A DNA stretch of 64,000 nucleotides from Dendrolimus kikuchii (Eukaryota > Arthropoda > Insecta > Lepidoptera > Lasiocampidae): contig CM034389.1 of the NCBI GenBank assembly GCA_019925095.2, positions 20,323,435 to 20,387,434 of the forward strand, written 5' to 3'. The stretch's first letter is position 1; each line of letters opens with the position of its first letter. Positions 12,605 through 23,893 of this stretch are shown piece by piece. Both the position numbers and the translations under genes were made by a program. The notes beneath the pieces are model-generated. The model was given only the letters and a program-made list of their open reading frames with translations. It ran no database searches and was not told the origin of the DNA.

Positions 12605-13131
12605 CTCTTGTTTGTACTCCAGCCAATAGAAGTTGTCCTGTAAGTCCAATATAAGTTTTACAAACAGGATCTATTGATATAAAAAAATTCATTCAAAATT
12701 ACGGAAAATGTGTTTTTTTTTGTAATTTCTGAATTTTTAGTACTCCAACCTGGGTTGATCCTATATAAGTTTTTGATCAGTATCAGGAACAGGATGGATT
12801 GGTATATTTTGTGTCAAATGACCATTTTTTTTGCTAACTGTACATTTTTTTGAAAATCTTTGAATGGGGATCAAAATTTCACGAAAAATTATGGATAGTG
12901 TCATTAGACCATTTACGTGTAGCTGCAATAGCAAGGGACTTCCCATACTGCCTGAAAGTTGCCACTCTGTTTAGGAAGTCATTTACATAATTTCCAAAAG
13001 CGTGGAACATTGCGTCTTTAACAACACCGAGTAAACAATTAAATATTTTGTTATCATAACAACGAGCGTCAACTTGCATGTTAATTTATGTGAATAACGT
13101 TAATAAATTGTAAGTTTTATTTATTAATATA

Positions 13132-13765
13132 TTAGTTTTCCCCGCGGCTACGCTGCGCAGAAATCCTAGGTAGTCACTAGCTCAATGTTACGTACATAAA
13201 AATTTAATTGTTTTATATACATACTTTAGTTTCTTGTTCAATTAATACAATTACAAAGAAACCACACAGACTACTAATGAAACTAAGTCAATATAAACAC
13301 TATATTGACACAGCAAAATATAAAGAAAAGTCGCAGACAACCTGATTTGAAGTACCTAATACGTAATGAATGACATGTGGGCAACATGACAACGTATTTG
13401 TTATTGAATTACAGTGATGGTTGTCTACAAAATGGAATTGCGGCGCCACCTATTTTGCTAATCTGTCTATTCTAAAGAAACGACGTCATTTGTTGGGCTA
13501 AAATGTATCCTGAGTGTTTATTCGGGCTACGGGTTATAAGCCAGCACTATGTCGAATTTAAATCATATATGTTCAGTAGTTTCCAAAAAGGATGCGATCG
13601 CAGCGCCATCTTTTTTGTTATTTTTGTCTATCCCACGGAAACGACGTCATTTATGAGGATAAAAAGTATCCTAAGTTACACCTCGGGATTTGAGAGAGCT
13701 CTATGTCGAGTTTCATTTAAATCCGTTCAGTAGTTTTCACATAAAAGACAAAAAACCGAACTAGC
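13132..13765 (-). mobile_element. Helitron-like element carrying family B sub-repeats
   Basis: Read on the minus strand, the 3' end has a GC-rich block (CTGCGCAGCGTAGCCGCGGGG) followed by GAAAA and CTAA with a host T, a Helitron-type terminus at 13132-13135. At 13470-13765 are two tandem units of the family B repeat (ATCCTAAGTTAC, GACGTCATTT, CGATCGCAGCGCCATC). The 5' TC end was not located with confidence. Confidence 0.45.
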
Positions 13766-14425
13766 CTGTGTGATTTTTTCACATTTTAAAACGCTTTGTA
13801 CAAACTCACACCGTTTACAGACTTATTATAGTATAGAAGATCGTCGTATCGTTCCAAACATTATTTATAGGTATCTTTCGGAGTCGTTCGTCTTTCGGAG
13901 GAAGTCTCTCTCGGGCCACGGCCGGCAACACACGTGTGCAGCCCCGCTACATTACATCCCTTCCGGAAAAAAAATATCTCCCACAAAACAGTTTGTGCCA
14001 AAATCGAACTTTTATCTTCCAGTTTATTAATCGAATTAAAAAAAAAAAACAAATTCCGTGAAAAGTGCTCCCCGCGTATTAATCGAATCGGAAAAAAATA
14101 ATTAATTAATAAATTTTCAAAAAGCCAAAGTGATCAATTAACACAAAAGTACAAAAAAAGTACAAAAAAAAAAACAAGTTAAAAAAACCCAGTGTACAAA
14201 AACTGAACTATATTCCCATTTTGGACTTAATAAGGAAAATAATCCGCGTAAATCCAAATTACTGAATAAGGTGTAAACCGGCTGCCACAAATAAATACCC
14301 TGACTGACGCAGTGTGGACAAAAAATCGGCTTACTCACATTTTTTGTGCCACCTTAATAGGCCGATCACCCTACATACCCAATTGCCTAACTCAGTTATA
14401 CAAAAAAAATATACTAAAACAAAAC

Positions 14426-15505
14426 ATGACGAGCAAAAACTGTCACACGTGCAACGAAACCATACAGAGTTCATCTTATTTGGAGTGTTCAAAATGTAAC
14501 AAAAACTACGACCTGACCTGTGCGAACTTAACAGAAAAAGCATATAAGGCCCTGACCCAATCTTACAAAAAAAGCTGGTTATGCCCAAACTGTACCTGCT
14601 CCCGTCCCAAAGGCGAGGCTACACCGACTCCAAACCGCTTGTCAACAGATGGGGGGTCAAAGGACATTCACAACAAAACAGCAAAGCTTACTACAACCCG
14701 TAGTTCGAAACCTAAAACAAAGCCGAACAAAGAAAACTCGCTTAGTCTGACCGATCTCACCGATCCCACACTTTTAACTGAAATTCGCCTATTAAGGCAG
14801 GAAATCAGTGACATGAAGGCGCAAAACGTGGAAATTAGCCTCTTGCGTCAGGAACTTCTTGAACTCAAACACCAAATAACAGCTATGTCATCAACAGCTC
14901 TAGAAAACCAAACTAAAGTCCGCGAAGAACTAGAAACAGCCCAAAAGAGCATTATTGATCTTAAATGCACAGTAACTCAACTTCAACAGCGCCTAAACTT
15001 CCAAGAACAGAACGAACTAAGAAATGAGATAGAAATCATTGGCATTCCGGAACTAAACAACGAGAACTTAGCCCACGTCATCCAAGTGACATCGCAGAAA
15101 ATAGGCATACAACTTGCTGAAACAGACATCGACTACATGTCACGCATCGGTCCTAAACGTTCCCAAGAGACTCACTCATTGACTACAAGACAACATCAAC
15201 CCCGTCCAATAATCGTTAAACTATTACGACGCCAGAAAAGAAATGAAATAATCAGCGCTGCCAAAGCTAGAAAAAATCTCACATCTGAAAGCATAGTTCC
15301 TGGGTCTCCCAAGAAAATATACATAAATGAGCGACTTACCAAAGACCATCGAGTGTTATTTCGTGAAGCCAGGGACCAAGCTGCAGCTAATAAATTTAAA
15401 TACTGCTGGATTAAAAACGGAGGTATATTTGTCCGTGAAAATGATAATAAGCCAGCGATTAAAATTAATAGCATTAATGACCTCAATAAATACGTTGTGT
15501 CTTAA
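14426..15505 (+). CDS. LINE ORF1 protein: PHD-like zinc finger, coiled coil, RNA-binding region
   Basis: This 359-residue protein would coat the LINE RNA and act as a nucleic-acid chaperone. It starts MTSKNCHTCNET at the ATG; the frame is open upstream but without another ATG. Residues ~6-60 form a PHD-like finger: CxxC (CHTC), CxxC (CSKC), YDLTC and WLCPNC. The usual zinc-ligand His position holds Asp (YDLTC). Residues ~110-210 are rich in Leu and Glu in heptad-like spacing (IRLLRQEISDMK, ISLLRQELLELK), a probable coiled coil for trimerisation. The C-terminal part with RPIIVKLLRRQKRNEI and KIYINERLT resembles the RRM/CTD-like block of LINE ORF1 proteins. The frame stops about 230 bases before ORF2 opens. 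Family assignment to a LINE ORF1 is secure; exact clade is not. Confidence 0.85.
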   Translation: MTSKNCHTCNETIQSSSYLECSKCNKNYDLTCANLTEKAYKALTQSYKKSWLCPNCTCSRPKGEATPTPNRLSTDGGSKDIHNKTAKLTTTRSSKPKTKPNKENSLSLTDLTDPTLLTEIRLLRQEISDMKAQNVEISLLRQELLELKHQITAMSSTALENQTKVREELETAQKSIIDLKCTVTQLQQRLNFQEQNELRNEIEIIGIPELNNENLAHVIQVTSQKIGIQLAETDIDYMSRIGPKRSQETHSLTTRQHQPRPIIVKLLRRQKRNEIISAAKARKNLTSESIVPGSPKKIYINERLTKDHRVLFREARDQAAANKFKYCWIKNGGIFVRENDNKPAIKINSINDLNKYVVS

Positions 15506-15738
15506 ACCTGCCAGATATCATTGTGAATTAAATTCTGTATTAGATGTAAGTCCAATTACTGCCACTCGTATATGCCATGTGCCCGTAAGTTTTTATATCA
15601 CTGTATTACATATATGCTTTACTCAGTACACAAACACACACTACACACATTTCAAATATACAACACTATACAACACTAAACACCAAAACAGTATATACCC
15701 ATTTTTGTTAAATGCTCATTGTCACACTAATCACATAA

Positions 15739-18700
15739 CATTTATGCAATATTACATGTCTCCATATTTATTACACTCATCTCCAGGCTCTCTTTCTACA
15801 TATACTACACGTCGAACAAACATATCTTATAAAATTCAATATTGACATCATATCTGAATCAGATAAAGTCCTCAATATAAACTGTCATAATATCGAAAGC
15901 CTGGAAAAATGTAGTGAATACGTTCCAAACACAAAATCTAATTGGAAACTACTAACGTTTAATATTAGAAGTATATCAAAAAACTTTGATGAATTTACAG
16001 TAGTTCTGGGGCGCCTAAAAATTGAATTTGATGTTATTATTCTTACAGAGTGTTGGTTAAATGAATATATGACCTTACCATCTCTATCAGGATATAATTC
16101 ATACAGAACAAATAAATACATAAACAAAAGCGGTGGGGTTACTGCGTATGTTAAAAATTCATGGGATGCTACAGTATCTGAACCAACAATTGAAGATTGT
16201 AATTGCCTAGAAATAGACCTGTGCCCTACTATCACTATACTTGGGGTGTATCGATCACCATCCTTTACATCTTTGGAGTCTTTTCTCTTTTCCCTTGATC
16301 AGTTACTGAAAAGTGTCAGTACAAAGCAACGTTTAATTCTTGCAGGTGATTTAAACATAAACATAAACGAAATTACACTCAATGAACAAAGTTCTGACTA
16401 TCTCAATATGCTAGCAGGACACTTCTTAATACCTGCAATTACTAAACCAACAAGATCAAATGCATGTCTAGACCACATCTTTGTAAAGAATCCAAATGAC
16501 GAATTAGGTACAGGAGTAGGTTTAATAGCCCACACAGATATAACTGATCACAGACTGTGTATGTTATACTTACCCTTTTCCCCAAAAAAACCTTTTAAAA
16601 AACATCGGACGAGATTAGTCACGAATTACTCCGCTGTAGCTGACTCATTAGAACAGATAGATTGGTCAACTATAACTAAAAGTGAGGACGTCGATAATGC
16701 AACGATTCTATTTCAAAACTATCTAAGTCAGTCAATCTTAAAAAATACAAAAGAAATTGTTATTCCAAGGACCAAATACAACCTCAAACCCTGGATAACT
16801 CCCGGCTTAATGAGGTGTCAAAGAAATCGTGACTCCCTACATCTCCAATCAAAAAAAGATCCCACTAACGTAGTCCTAAATATAACATATAAAAGATATC
16901 GCAACTTCCTGAATAAGCTTCTCATGAAGATCAAGACTTCATATGAAAATCAGCAACTGTCAAAATATTGTAACAATCCCAAAATGCTTTGGCAAACGAT
17001 AAACAATATCTGTAATTTATCTAAATCCCGCAATACACCAACAGAATTAATTAGACCTGATAATCCAAACGACTCACTAAATGACTGTAACAGATACTTC
17101 GCAAACGTTGGTAGCGCCCTGGCAAACCAAACACTAACCAAACTAAACTGCACAGAGACCACCCTCGCTTCTGACATTAAAGCCGATAATTCTCCACTCC
17201 ATTCGTTACTCATGTACCCTACTGATGAAGAAGAAGTGGGCTCATTCATCAATGAGCTCAGGATAGGTAGTGCTCCTGGTGCAGATAACTGTGACCCCCT
17301 TCTAATTAAAATGATAAAGCCTATCATAATACAACCTTTTACCCATATATGCAATATCAGTTTAAGCACTGGAAAATTCCCGGATAAGTGGAAACTAGGC
17401 CAAATATCGCCAATTTACAAAGGTGGTGATAGAACCCTCCCTAGCAACTACAGGCCAATCACCTTATTAAGTGTATTCTCAAAGTTACTAGAGAAAGTAG
17501 TTAACAAACGGCTTGTCGATTTCTTGGAAAAATACTCTCTTATCTCTGATAAGCAGTTCGGATTTCGGCAGAATATATCAACAGAAGATGCCGTCCTAGC
17601 TCTAACAAAGTCAATCGCCACATCCCTGGACCAAAATCAATGTTGCCTAGGTGTATTCCTAGATTTAGCGAAAGCTTTTGACACGGTCTCGATTCCCATC
17701 CTCCTTAGTAAACTAAATCATATTGGTGTAAGAGGTATAAGTCACGAATGGTTTAAAAGCTACCTGAGTAATCGCTGTCAATTTGTTAAGGTGGGATCGC
17801 ATTGTAGTGAACAGCATACAGTAAATTTTGGAGTACCCCAAGGCAGCATTTTAGGACCTACACTATTCTTAATATATATTAATGAACTGCCGAAAATTCC
17901 GATCCAGGGCGCTAACATAATATGTTATGCAGATGATACGGTTGTATTATTTAACAACAAATCCTGGGAGTCAGTGTTTAAAACAGCTCAGACAGGCTTA
18001 ACCGACATCAGTAAATGGCTAAACAATAACCTACTAACATTAAACACTAAAAAAACTAAATATTTAACGTTTCATAAAACCCGTGCTTCCCAACCTCGTA
18101 CGCATCCTAAATTATATCTGTCGCACAGCCTAAGCTCTTGTATACAGTCCTCTGATCATCCCCCGTCGATCGAACACACCACATCTATTACGTATCTTGG
18201 TATCCAACTAGATGAAAAATTAAATTTCAAAAGTCATATTACATCCCTATCTAAAAGAGTCAGAAAAACCATTTACATCATGAAATCCCTCTGTAGCTGT
18301 GCGACACCAAAAACTTTAAAAATGGTTTACTATGCGCTGTGCCAGTCGTTACTTCTATACTGTCTTGCTGCTTGGGGAGGAATCCCAAAAACAAACATTA
18401 TAGAGGTAGAACGAGCACAGCGAGCAGTACTTAAAGTTATGCATAAAAAACCGTACAGATATCCCACCAATACACTATACATAGAAAGTGACGTTTTGAC
18501 AGTCCGACAACTCTATATTTGCAAGGTAGCCACAGCAATTCATAAACAAAACCTAAATGCCCCTAACTTCCAATACCTCAGCTCCCGTAGAATTTATAAT
18601 ATACCCTTACCTAAAATACATACAACCTTTGCCAAACGCCTTCCTCCATATATCCATATATCCATTTATAATAAAGTATGCCAAAACACACCCTCCGCCA

Positions 18701-18792
18701 AAGAAATGTCAGCACCAAAGTTTAAACACCAAGTTAGTAAATGGTTAAAAACATTAAATTACAGTGACACAGAAAGCACAATACTAAACTGA
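15739..18792 (+). CDS. LINE ORF2: endonuclease and reverse transcriptase
   Basis: This polyprotein nicks target DNA and copies the LINE RNA. The frame is open for 1017 codons after a stop at 15736-15738; the first ATG is only at 16069. The endonuclease clearly begins before that ATG: LLTFNIRSI and IILTECWL precede or overlap it, followed by GVYRSP, LAGDLNINI, LDHIFV and ITDHRLC. The reverse transcriptase follows with ISPIYKGG, NYRPITLLSVFSKLLEK, QFGFRQN, FLDLAKAFDTV, GVPQGSILGP, the catalytic YADD box (CYADDTVV) and YLGIQLDEKLNF. No stop or frameshift was seen. Translation probably needs re-initiation or a non-AUG start, or the AUG has been lost. Belongs to the CR1/jockey-like RTs. Confidence 0.85.
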   Translation, partial: HLCNITCLHIYYTHLQALFLHILHVEQTYLIKFNIDIISESDKVLNINCHNIESLEKCSEYVPNTKSNWKLLTFNIRSISKNFDEFTVVLGRLKIEFDVIILTECWLNEYMTLPSLSGYNSYRTNKYINKSGGVTAYVKNSWDATVSEPTIEDCNCLEIDLCPTITILGVYRSPSFTSLESFLFSLDQLLKSVSTKQRLILAGDLNININEITLNEQSSDYLNMLAGHFLIPAITKPTRSNACLDHIFVKNPNDELGTGVGLIAHTDITDHRLCMLYLPFSPKKPFKKHRTRLVTNYSAVADSLEQIDWSTITKSEDVDNATILFQNYLSQSILKNTKEIVIPRTKYNLKPWITPGLMRCQRNRDSLHLQSKKDPTNVVLNITYKRYRNFLNKLLMKIKTSYENQQLSKYCNNPKMLWQTINNICNLSKSRNTPTELIRPDNPNDSLNDCNRYFANVGSALANQTLTKLNCTETTLASDIKADNSPLHSLLMYPTDEEEVGSFINELRIGSAPGADNCDPLLIKMIKPIIIQPFTHICNISLSTGKFPDKWKLGQISPIYKGGDRTLPSNYRPITLLSVFSKLLEKVVNKRLVDFLEKYSLISDKQFGFRQNISTEDAVLALTKSIATSLDQNQCCLGVFLDLAKAFDTVSIPILLSKLNHIGVRGISHEWFKSYLSNRCQFVKVGSHCSEQHTVNFGVPQGSILGPTLFLIYINELPKIPIQGANIICYADDTVVLFNNKSWESVFKTAQTGLTDISKWLNNNLLTLNTKKTKYLTFHKTRASQPRTHPKLYLSHSLSSCIQSSDHPPSIEHTTSITYLGIQLDEKLNFKSHITSLSKRVRKTIYIMKSLCSCATPKTLKMVYYALCQSLLLYCLAAWGGIPKTNIIEVERAQRAVLKVMHKKPYRYPTNTLYIESDVLTVRQLYICKVATAIHKQNLNAPNFQYLSSRRIYNIPLPKIHTTFAKRLPPYIHISIYNKVCQNTPSAKEMSAPKFKHQVSKWLKTLNYSDTESTILN

Positions 18793-18805
18793 CCACAACA
18801 CTAGG

Positions 18806-18984
<179 letters not shown>

Positions 18985-19439
18985 ACCACACGCACTCATA
19001 GTTTTAGGTTAATTAATTAATAAATCAATTATATTTAAGTTTCTATAATAAAATTGTGTTGGGTGCCGCGATACAGACCTAGAGTCTAGTGCAGCAACCG
19101 CCGCCAAAAATAATTTGTAGCCTTAATTTTAACTACTATATAAGTTTTAGATGTAATTATATAAGGCCTAGAAATAAGTTTATAAAATAAATGAATTTGT
19201 CACGTTCGGTCAGTTCATCTGTGTGTATGGCCATCTTTTTCCAAAAGTGTTACATACGTCTCTATAATGAAATGTGTTACGAACGTGTATTATACAAGCG
19301 CACTATAAATACACTACGCAACGGTGTAGTGAAAATGCGAATAAACTTCAAATCAGGGTTGGCCGCCGTTCACCTGGCTGAGATGTTTTTTTAATTCACA
19401 TTAGCGTGTGTGGTGTAGTTGTACAGGATTTTTTTATGA

Positions 19440-20400
19440 CCGTATATTTAGGTTCACGTTTGACCATTATCTCGAGCGGAGATGTGGTCTAAGATGGAGC
19501 ACAAATCGTATTGGTGTACCTTTATAATTATTTAATTTAATTCAATGACTTGAAAGATTTCCTTTCCAAAATCACAGAAAGTCTGTTTGTCTGTCTCTGG
19601 AAAGTCTGTCTAGTTTTCTTTTGTCTGCAAGAGATCTGTGTAAAGTAGATATTTTCCGCTATCTTGGGTGCTTACTGCGAAACGTCAATATTCTGGAATC
19701 TGTCGTATCTGCACGTATTGCGAAAGTTGTTGCAGCCTTCTGCAAACTAAGACGCCGTGTTTGGGAGTAACACGACCTGAAACTCCATACAAAACTCGCG
19801 TATAGAAAGCCGTTATATTACCTTTACTTCTGTATCTGTATGCCTCGGGGACATGGTGTCTGTATAAAGCAGACATCCGTCGATTGGATTCGTTTCACAT
19901 GAAGTGTCTTCGAGCTATTCTTAAGGTGAGATGGCAGGATCGTGTGCCTAATACTACAGAGGTTCTTCGAAGATCAGAGATGTCAGGTATGGAGAGCATG
20001 CTAATTAAGCAACAGCTGTGAACCTCTTGTACGTATGGAACGTATTTTACTCTCAACTGAGTACTGAAAAATGGAAATCTGGAGGGCAGTACCCGCGTTA
20101 CCGTGACGTTCTAAAGCGGTCACCTTATGGCATAGCTAGTGACAAGTGGGAGGAACTTGCACTTCAGAGACCGGAAAGGCGATCTATAGTAGGCAGTGGC
20201 GTCAAAAAATATGAAAGAATTCGTACCGAAGACCTCGACGCTAGAAGCCAGATCCGCAAAGCTCGACCTAAGTGTTCCTACACATACACATTTAACACAA
20301 ATGGACAGTTGTATTGCTTCTCTTGCAACCGAGTATTCAAGACCAAATTCGGTTTTGCTAGCCATTGTCATGCCCATGCCAGAAAATCATAGCAGAGGTC
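19440..20400 (+). pseudogene. Decayed LINE reverse-transcriptase tail with C2H2 zinc finger
   Basis: Conceptual translation in shifting frames gives the C-terminal half of a LINE ORF2: IFRYLGCLL near 19650, an SARIAKVVAAFCKLRRRVW block, then, after stops and shifts, YPRYRDVLKRSPYG, WEELALQRPERRS and KARPKCSYTY. The last ~124 codons (20018-20392) remain open and end in a C2H2 finger, CFSCNRVFKTKFGFASHCHAH (C-x2-C-x12-H-x3-H). The upstream RT has in-frame stops (for example HDLKL follows a stop), so the copy is dead. The family is a non-LTR element different from the one at 13.8-19.2 kb and from the RTE-like fragment at 4.9 kb. A piece of its sequence around 19450-19500 is related to 37870-37990. 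Confidence 0.75.
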
Positions 20401-21794
20401 GCCATTGACGGACACGTCAGGGAAATCATCATCATTATGTCTGCAAAAATCAAGGTGATAAAGATTAAAAAGAATTACAACTTGTTACAATAAGATGTAT
20501 CTATGTAATAAGATTTATGTTATATATTTCTGGCCGTGTCCCTCGCGCTTGTTTTGCCCTACACGCAACACGGAACACCTACATAAAGCATTAGGAGGTA
20601 TATGTAGTGTGCAGGGGAGACACCGTAAGAGATCCTCCTTTATAGATAGTCAAATAAATAAACATAAGGCATTGCATGAATGCAACTTGACCGGCAGCGC
20701 GGTGGTTTTTATAAGTTAACGCATAATATATTGTAGCTCTATTCCCTATATTTCAAAAGGAAAACCACGCGATATACTGATCCTTTCAGTTAAAATGTAT
20801 TTTCATTTTCGTACGTATATCGCATCACAGACTAAGTTTATTTGCTCATTTTGTCTAGAATACGGGTTTAAGATTTGTTATTAAATTAACATATTCACCT
20901 CTATAGTTTGTTTAAAAGATACTCGTACGGTACCCAATATGCGGTTTGCTAATAATGTGGTGTCCGTTAATAATAAATACACTGGCTATAGTTGATGGTA
21001 TCCGCTACATAGTAAAGTAACAACTGATAACCTTATCTGTTCAATTAAAGTGTCAACAGTTCTATCTGGTTTGTTAACAATACAACTCTGCAGCAATAAA
21101 GCCACGATACAGTCAGACAAATAAGTGCTGAAATATCGGTTCGGTGTTTTAACATCATTAATTTATTTTAATTATTATTATTTATCGCTGTAACTTTAGT
21201 ATTGGTAAATTAATGCTAATTTAGTTAAAGTATTATATTAGTGCTACAAGTACAATGTATAACTATACAGTTTACAATTAAACCTTATGTTATAATAGTA
21301 GAGAACCGTATAGCCTATGTCGAGGCCTCTATGTATTGCTCGGTTAGTTTCACCAAGGTTATTGTGCTATATATACTCTTCAATAATTCAGTTTTAATTA
21401 AGCAGGATAATTAACATCTGCGCACACAAGTTACGGCGTTAATTGGTATAATTTTAAACATTGTGACGAAAGTAGAAAACTTAATCTGACTTTTTGATTT
21501 GAGTGTGAATTTATTTAGTGCTATTGTTCTTTTTTGTATTGGTTACTTTTAATACAGACGTCATATTGTATCACGTGTCTGATAATGAGTTGGCTTTGTT
21601 TATTATGTATATTTTTTTAAGTAAATTTAAGTTAAATTTATTTAAAATTTAATATACTTACTACTTTTTTGTTATAAAATGGACAATTCTTCGTCTACAG
21701 TTACATACTGGTTGAATTAATTGTATATTCGATATTTAAACTAAAACTTAAATGCAATAAGTGAATGACTGTACATATTTTTTTCATTCTGTAG
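20401..21794. other. Presumed intron or upstream sequence of the MCRS1 homologue
   Basis: AT-rich sequence with no exon that I can recognise. I looked for the block that should precede the FHA exon (a conserved VRYLMRSRE-like segment in the family) and did not find it on the + strand here. Confidence 0.4.
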
Positions 21795-23887
21795 ATCGCT
21801 GTCGGTCGCAGCACCCGTGACCATCCAATCGACGTGGATCTGAGCCTCGAAGGTCCAGCTGCAAAGGTGTCCCGCAAACAGGCCACGATCCGCTTGCGAA
21901 ACAGCGGCGACTTCTTTATGTCATCAGAAGGAAAGAGACCCATATTTGTGGACGGCCGACCTATCTTGCAAGGGAACAAAGTGAAGCTCAATCACAATAG
22001 CGTCATAGAGGTGGGTTATTTCTTGGCTTCTTTTGAATTGATTATTTTCATTGTATGGTTTTTGCGTAGTGTAATATTTTTGGATAGGTGTACAGGTGTG
22101 ATAGGCTGATAGGTAATATCACGTTTTTGTTTTTGTCTACATATCACAATTTAAAACTACCCAATCTTATATATAAAAATGAATCGTAGAAATGTATGTA
22201 CGCACATAACCTGAAAAGGACTTTACCCATTTTGATTAAACTTTTTGTGTGTTTGGGTGGATCCCCGGATGGTTTAGATTTACAACTGGAACCGGTAGGT
22301 GGCGCTGGGATCGGGGCCTTGATTTTTATTTTTTCAGGGCAGGACAATGTCTGCCGGGACAGCTAGTTACTTCATAATTTTAGTTGCTGTGTTTTGTTTT
22401 CATTAAACATAAATCGGGTTAATGTGAAAAACAGTTGTATCGAGAATTCTATCTATATTATATCTTAATTTGCATAGTGAAATATGACTACCACAACGAC
22501 TCCATAGTTTGTTGTCATTAAGAGATTTACAGATGTCCTGTCGTAAATGGAGAGAAATTGCTTTATCCATGTAGACCTAGCTTTTAAAAAATGCATGGTC
22601 ACGCCGATACTTTAGTAAGGTCAAGCGCTTGTCATAGGTAATTATACAATGTGGTTATGATTTTTTATATCGAACATAACTTGTAAATTTGAATATTTTT
22701 TCTGGCTTTGGCATGTACAGTGCCGAGCAAAAGATCAGGGTTCGATTACTGGCAGGGTATAATAAACAAACTTATGTATTTACTAGCTGCGCCCGCGACG
22801 TCCGCGTGGAATTTGCTTTCAAAACCCTCCGATTTTGAAACATTCTTCATTGGTGCTCCGCTCCTATTGGTCTTAGCGTGATGATATATAGCCTATAGCC
22901 TTCCTCGATAAATGGGCTATCCAACACTGAAAGAATTTTTCAAATCAGACCAGTAGTTCCTGAGATTAACGCGTTCAATCAAACAATATTAGTATATTTG
23001 GCTACAACACTAATACTTACATTTTAAATATCGTGATATCTTTTGAATGAAACGCCCGAATTGGATAATTCAAAAAGTTCTAGAAAGGTTTTGAATTCGT
23101 CTTGAATATGGAGTAATTTATTTTGATAAGGATTAATACCAAGGTACAAAATAAAGAGTTTTGGAACGACCGCATTTTAATTATTTAAAACAATAAAAGA
23201 AAACACTTATTGTGAGATACCTACAATAGTTAGACATATGGTTACGGAATATTTTTTGTAGACAATTATATGTTCTGCAAAGTGGTAGTACATTGTTTTG
23301 TTCTATAATCAATAGTTTTCGCAGCGCACGCCGTGTAAGGATTTCGGGTCATTTTTTTACACCTTGGGTTACATTATTGGACTTTTAGTAAGGATCCCTA
23401 ATTTTTTTTTAAATATAATATAGCCCTAAGCCTTCCTCGATAAATGTACTATTCAACACTGAAAGAATTTTTCAAATCGGACCAGCGGTTCCTGTGATTA
23501 GCGCGTTTAAACAAACAAACTCTTCCAGCTTTATAATATTAGTATAGATTCAGAGCTAGGATTGGTCTCAGAATTGTCCGTTATGTATTACATAACAAAT
23601 GCGTCACTAGTTTAGCTTGGGAATGTAAGTTTGGCCCATGTCACACAAACGCCGGAATCAGATCATAAAGGGTTCTCCTTTTACCATTGGATATCAAAAA
23701 TAGGGTAAAGCTATAATTTTAATTCGTAATTTAAAGTAACCCGAGTATATTCATTAAATTTTATATAATATTAATTAATCTTATTTCCTTGGAACAGATT
23801 GCCGGCCTTCGCTTCGTATTCCTCGTGAACCAAGAGCTCATTAGTGCCATCCGTCAAGAAGCGGTCAAAGTGAATATACCCGTGTAA
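21795..23887 (+). CDS. Mcrs1: Microspherule protein 1 homologue (Rcd5), last two coding exons, FHA domain
   Basis: Two exons are joined in phase: 21795-22010 (72 codons, after a CTGTAG acceptor and before a GTGGGT donor) and 23798-23887 (after AACAG, ending GTG TAA). The encoded 101 residues form the C-terminal FHA domain: GRSTRDHPIDVDLSLEGP, SRKQATIRLRNSGDFF, GKRPIFVDGRPILQGNKVKL, NHNSVIEIAGLRFVF and LISAIRQEA, very close to the C-terminus of MCRS1. The GRS, SRK and NG-like loop positions fit an FHA phosphopeptide fold. In animals the protein works in chromatin complexes (NSL, INO80) and in centrosome/spindle assembly (Drosophila Rcd5). All upstream exons are missing from what I can recognise, so the gene is partial here. 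The intron (22011-23797) contains a Helitron and two other repeats. Confidence 0.9.
22165..22366 (+). mobile_element. Complete short non-autonomous Helitron in the MCRS1 intron
   Basis: It starts TCTTATATATAAAAATGAAT after a host A (22164) and ends GACAG-CTAG (22363-22366) before a host T, as expected for insertion between A and T without duplication. About 202 bases long, no coding capacity. It belongs to the common lepidopteran Helitron type. Confidence 0.75.
22785..23000 (+). repeat. Lepidopteran interspersed repeat (family C)
   Basis: Begins with CTAGCTGCGCCCGCGACGTC and continues with ATAGCCTTCCTCGATAAATG, AACACTGAAAGAATTTTTCA and AGTTCCTGAGATTA blocks, ending near ACAATATTAGTATA. A second, 5'-truncated copy with the same last three blocks lies at 23410-23552. 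Its class is uncertain; no coding frame. Confidence 0.6.
23400..23552 (+). repeat. Second, truncated copy of family C
   Basis: Shares CCTTCCTCGATAAATG, CACTGAAAGAATTTTTCAAA and GATTAGCGCGTTTAAACAAA with the copy at 22785-23000 and ends TTATAATATTAGTATAG. Confidence 0.6.
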
Positions 23888-23893
23888 AATAAA
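23888..23893 (+). promoter_or_regulatory. Candidate polyadenylation signal of MCRS1
   Basis: AATAAA starts on the base after the TAA stop codon. That is unusually close, so a later signal may be used instead, but it is the first perfect hexamer. Confidence 0.4.

Larger units (their letters stand above)
10723..13131. other. AT-rich stretch with two inverted-repeat elements and no recognised gene
   Basis: Apart from the MITE-like elements at 11339-11464 and 12321-12604, I recognise nothing. A minus-strand open stretch at 12879-13079 (start MQVDARCYDNKIFNCLLG) has a protein-like composition but matches no family I know; it may be a decayed transposon fragment. Confidence 0.35.

Noticed and set aside
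12879..13079. Minus-strand open frame with protein-like composition
   Set aside because: No family recognised, no splice context and no full-length frame; noted only as a possible transposon relic.
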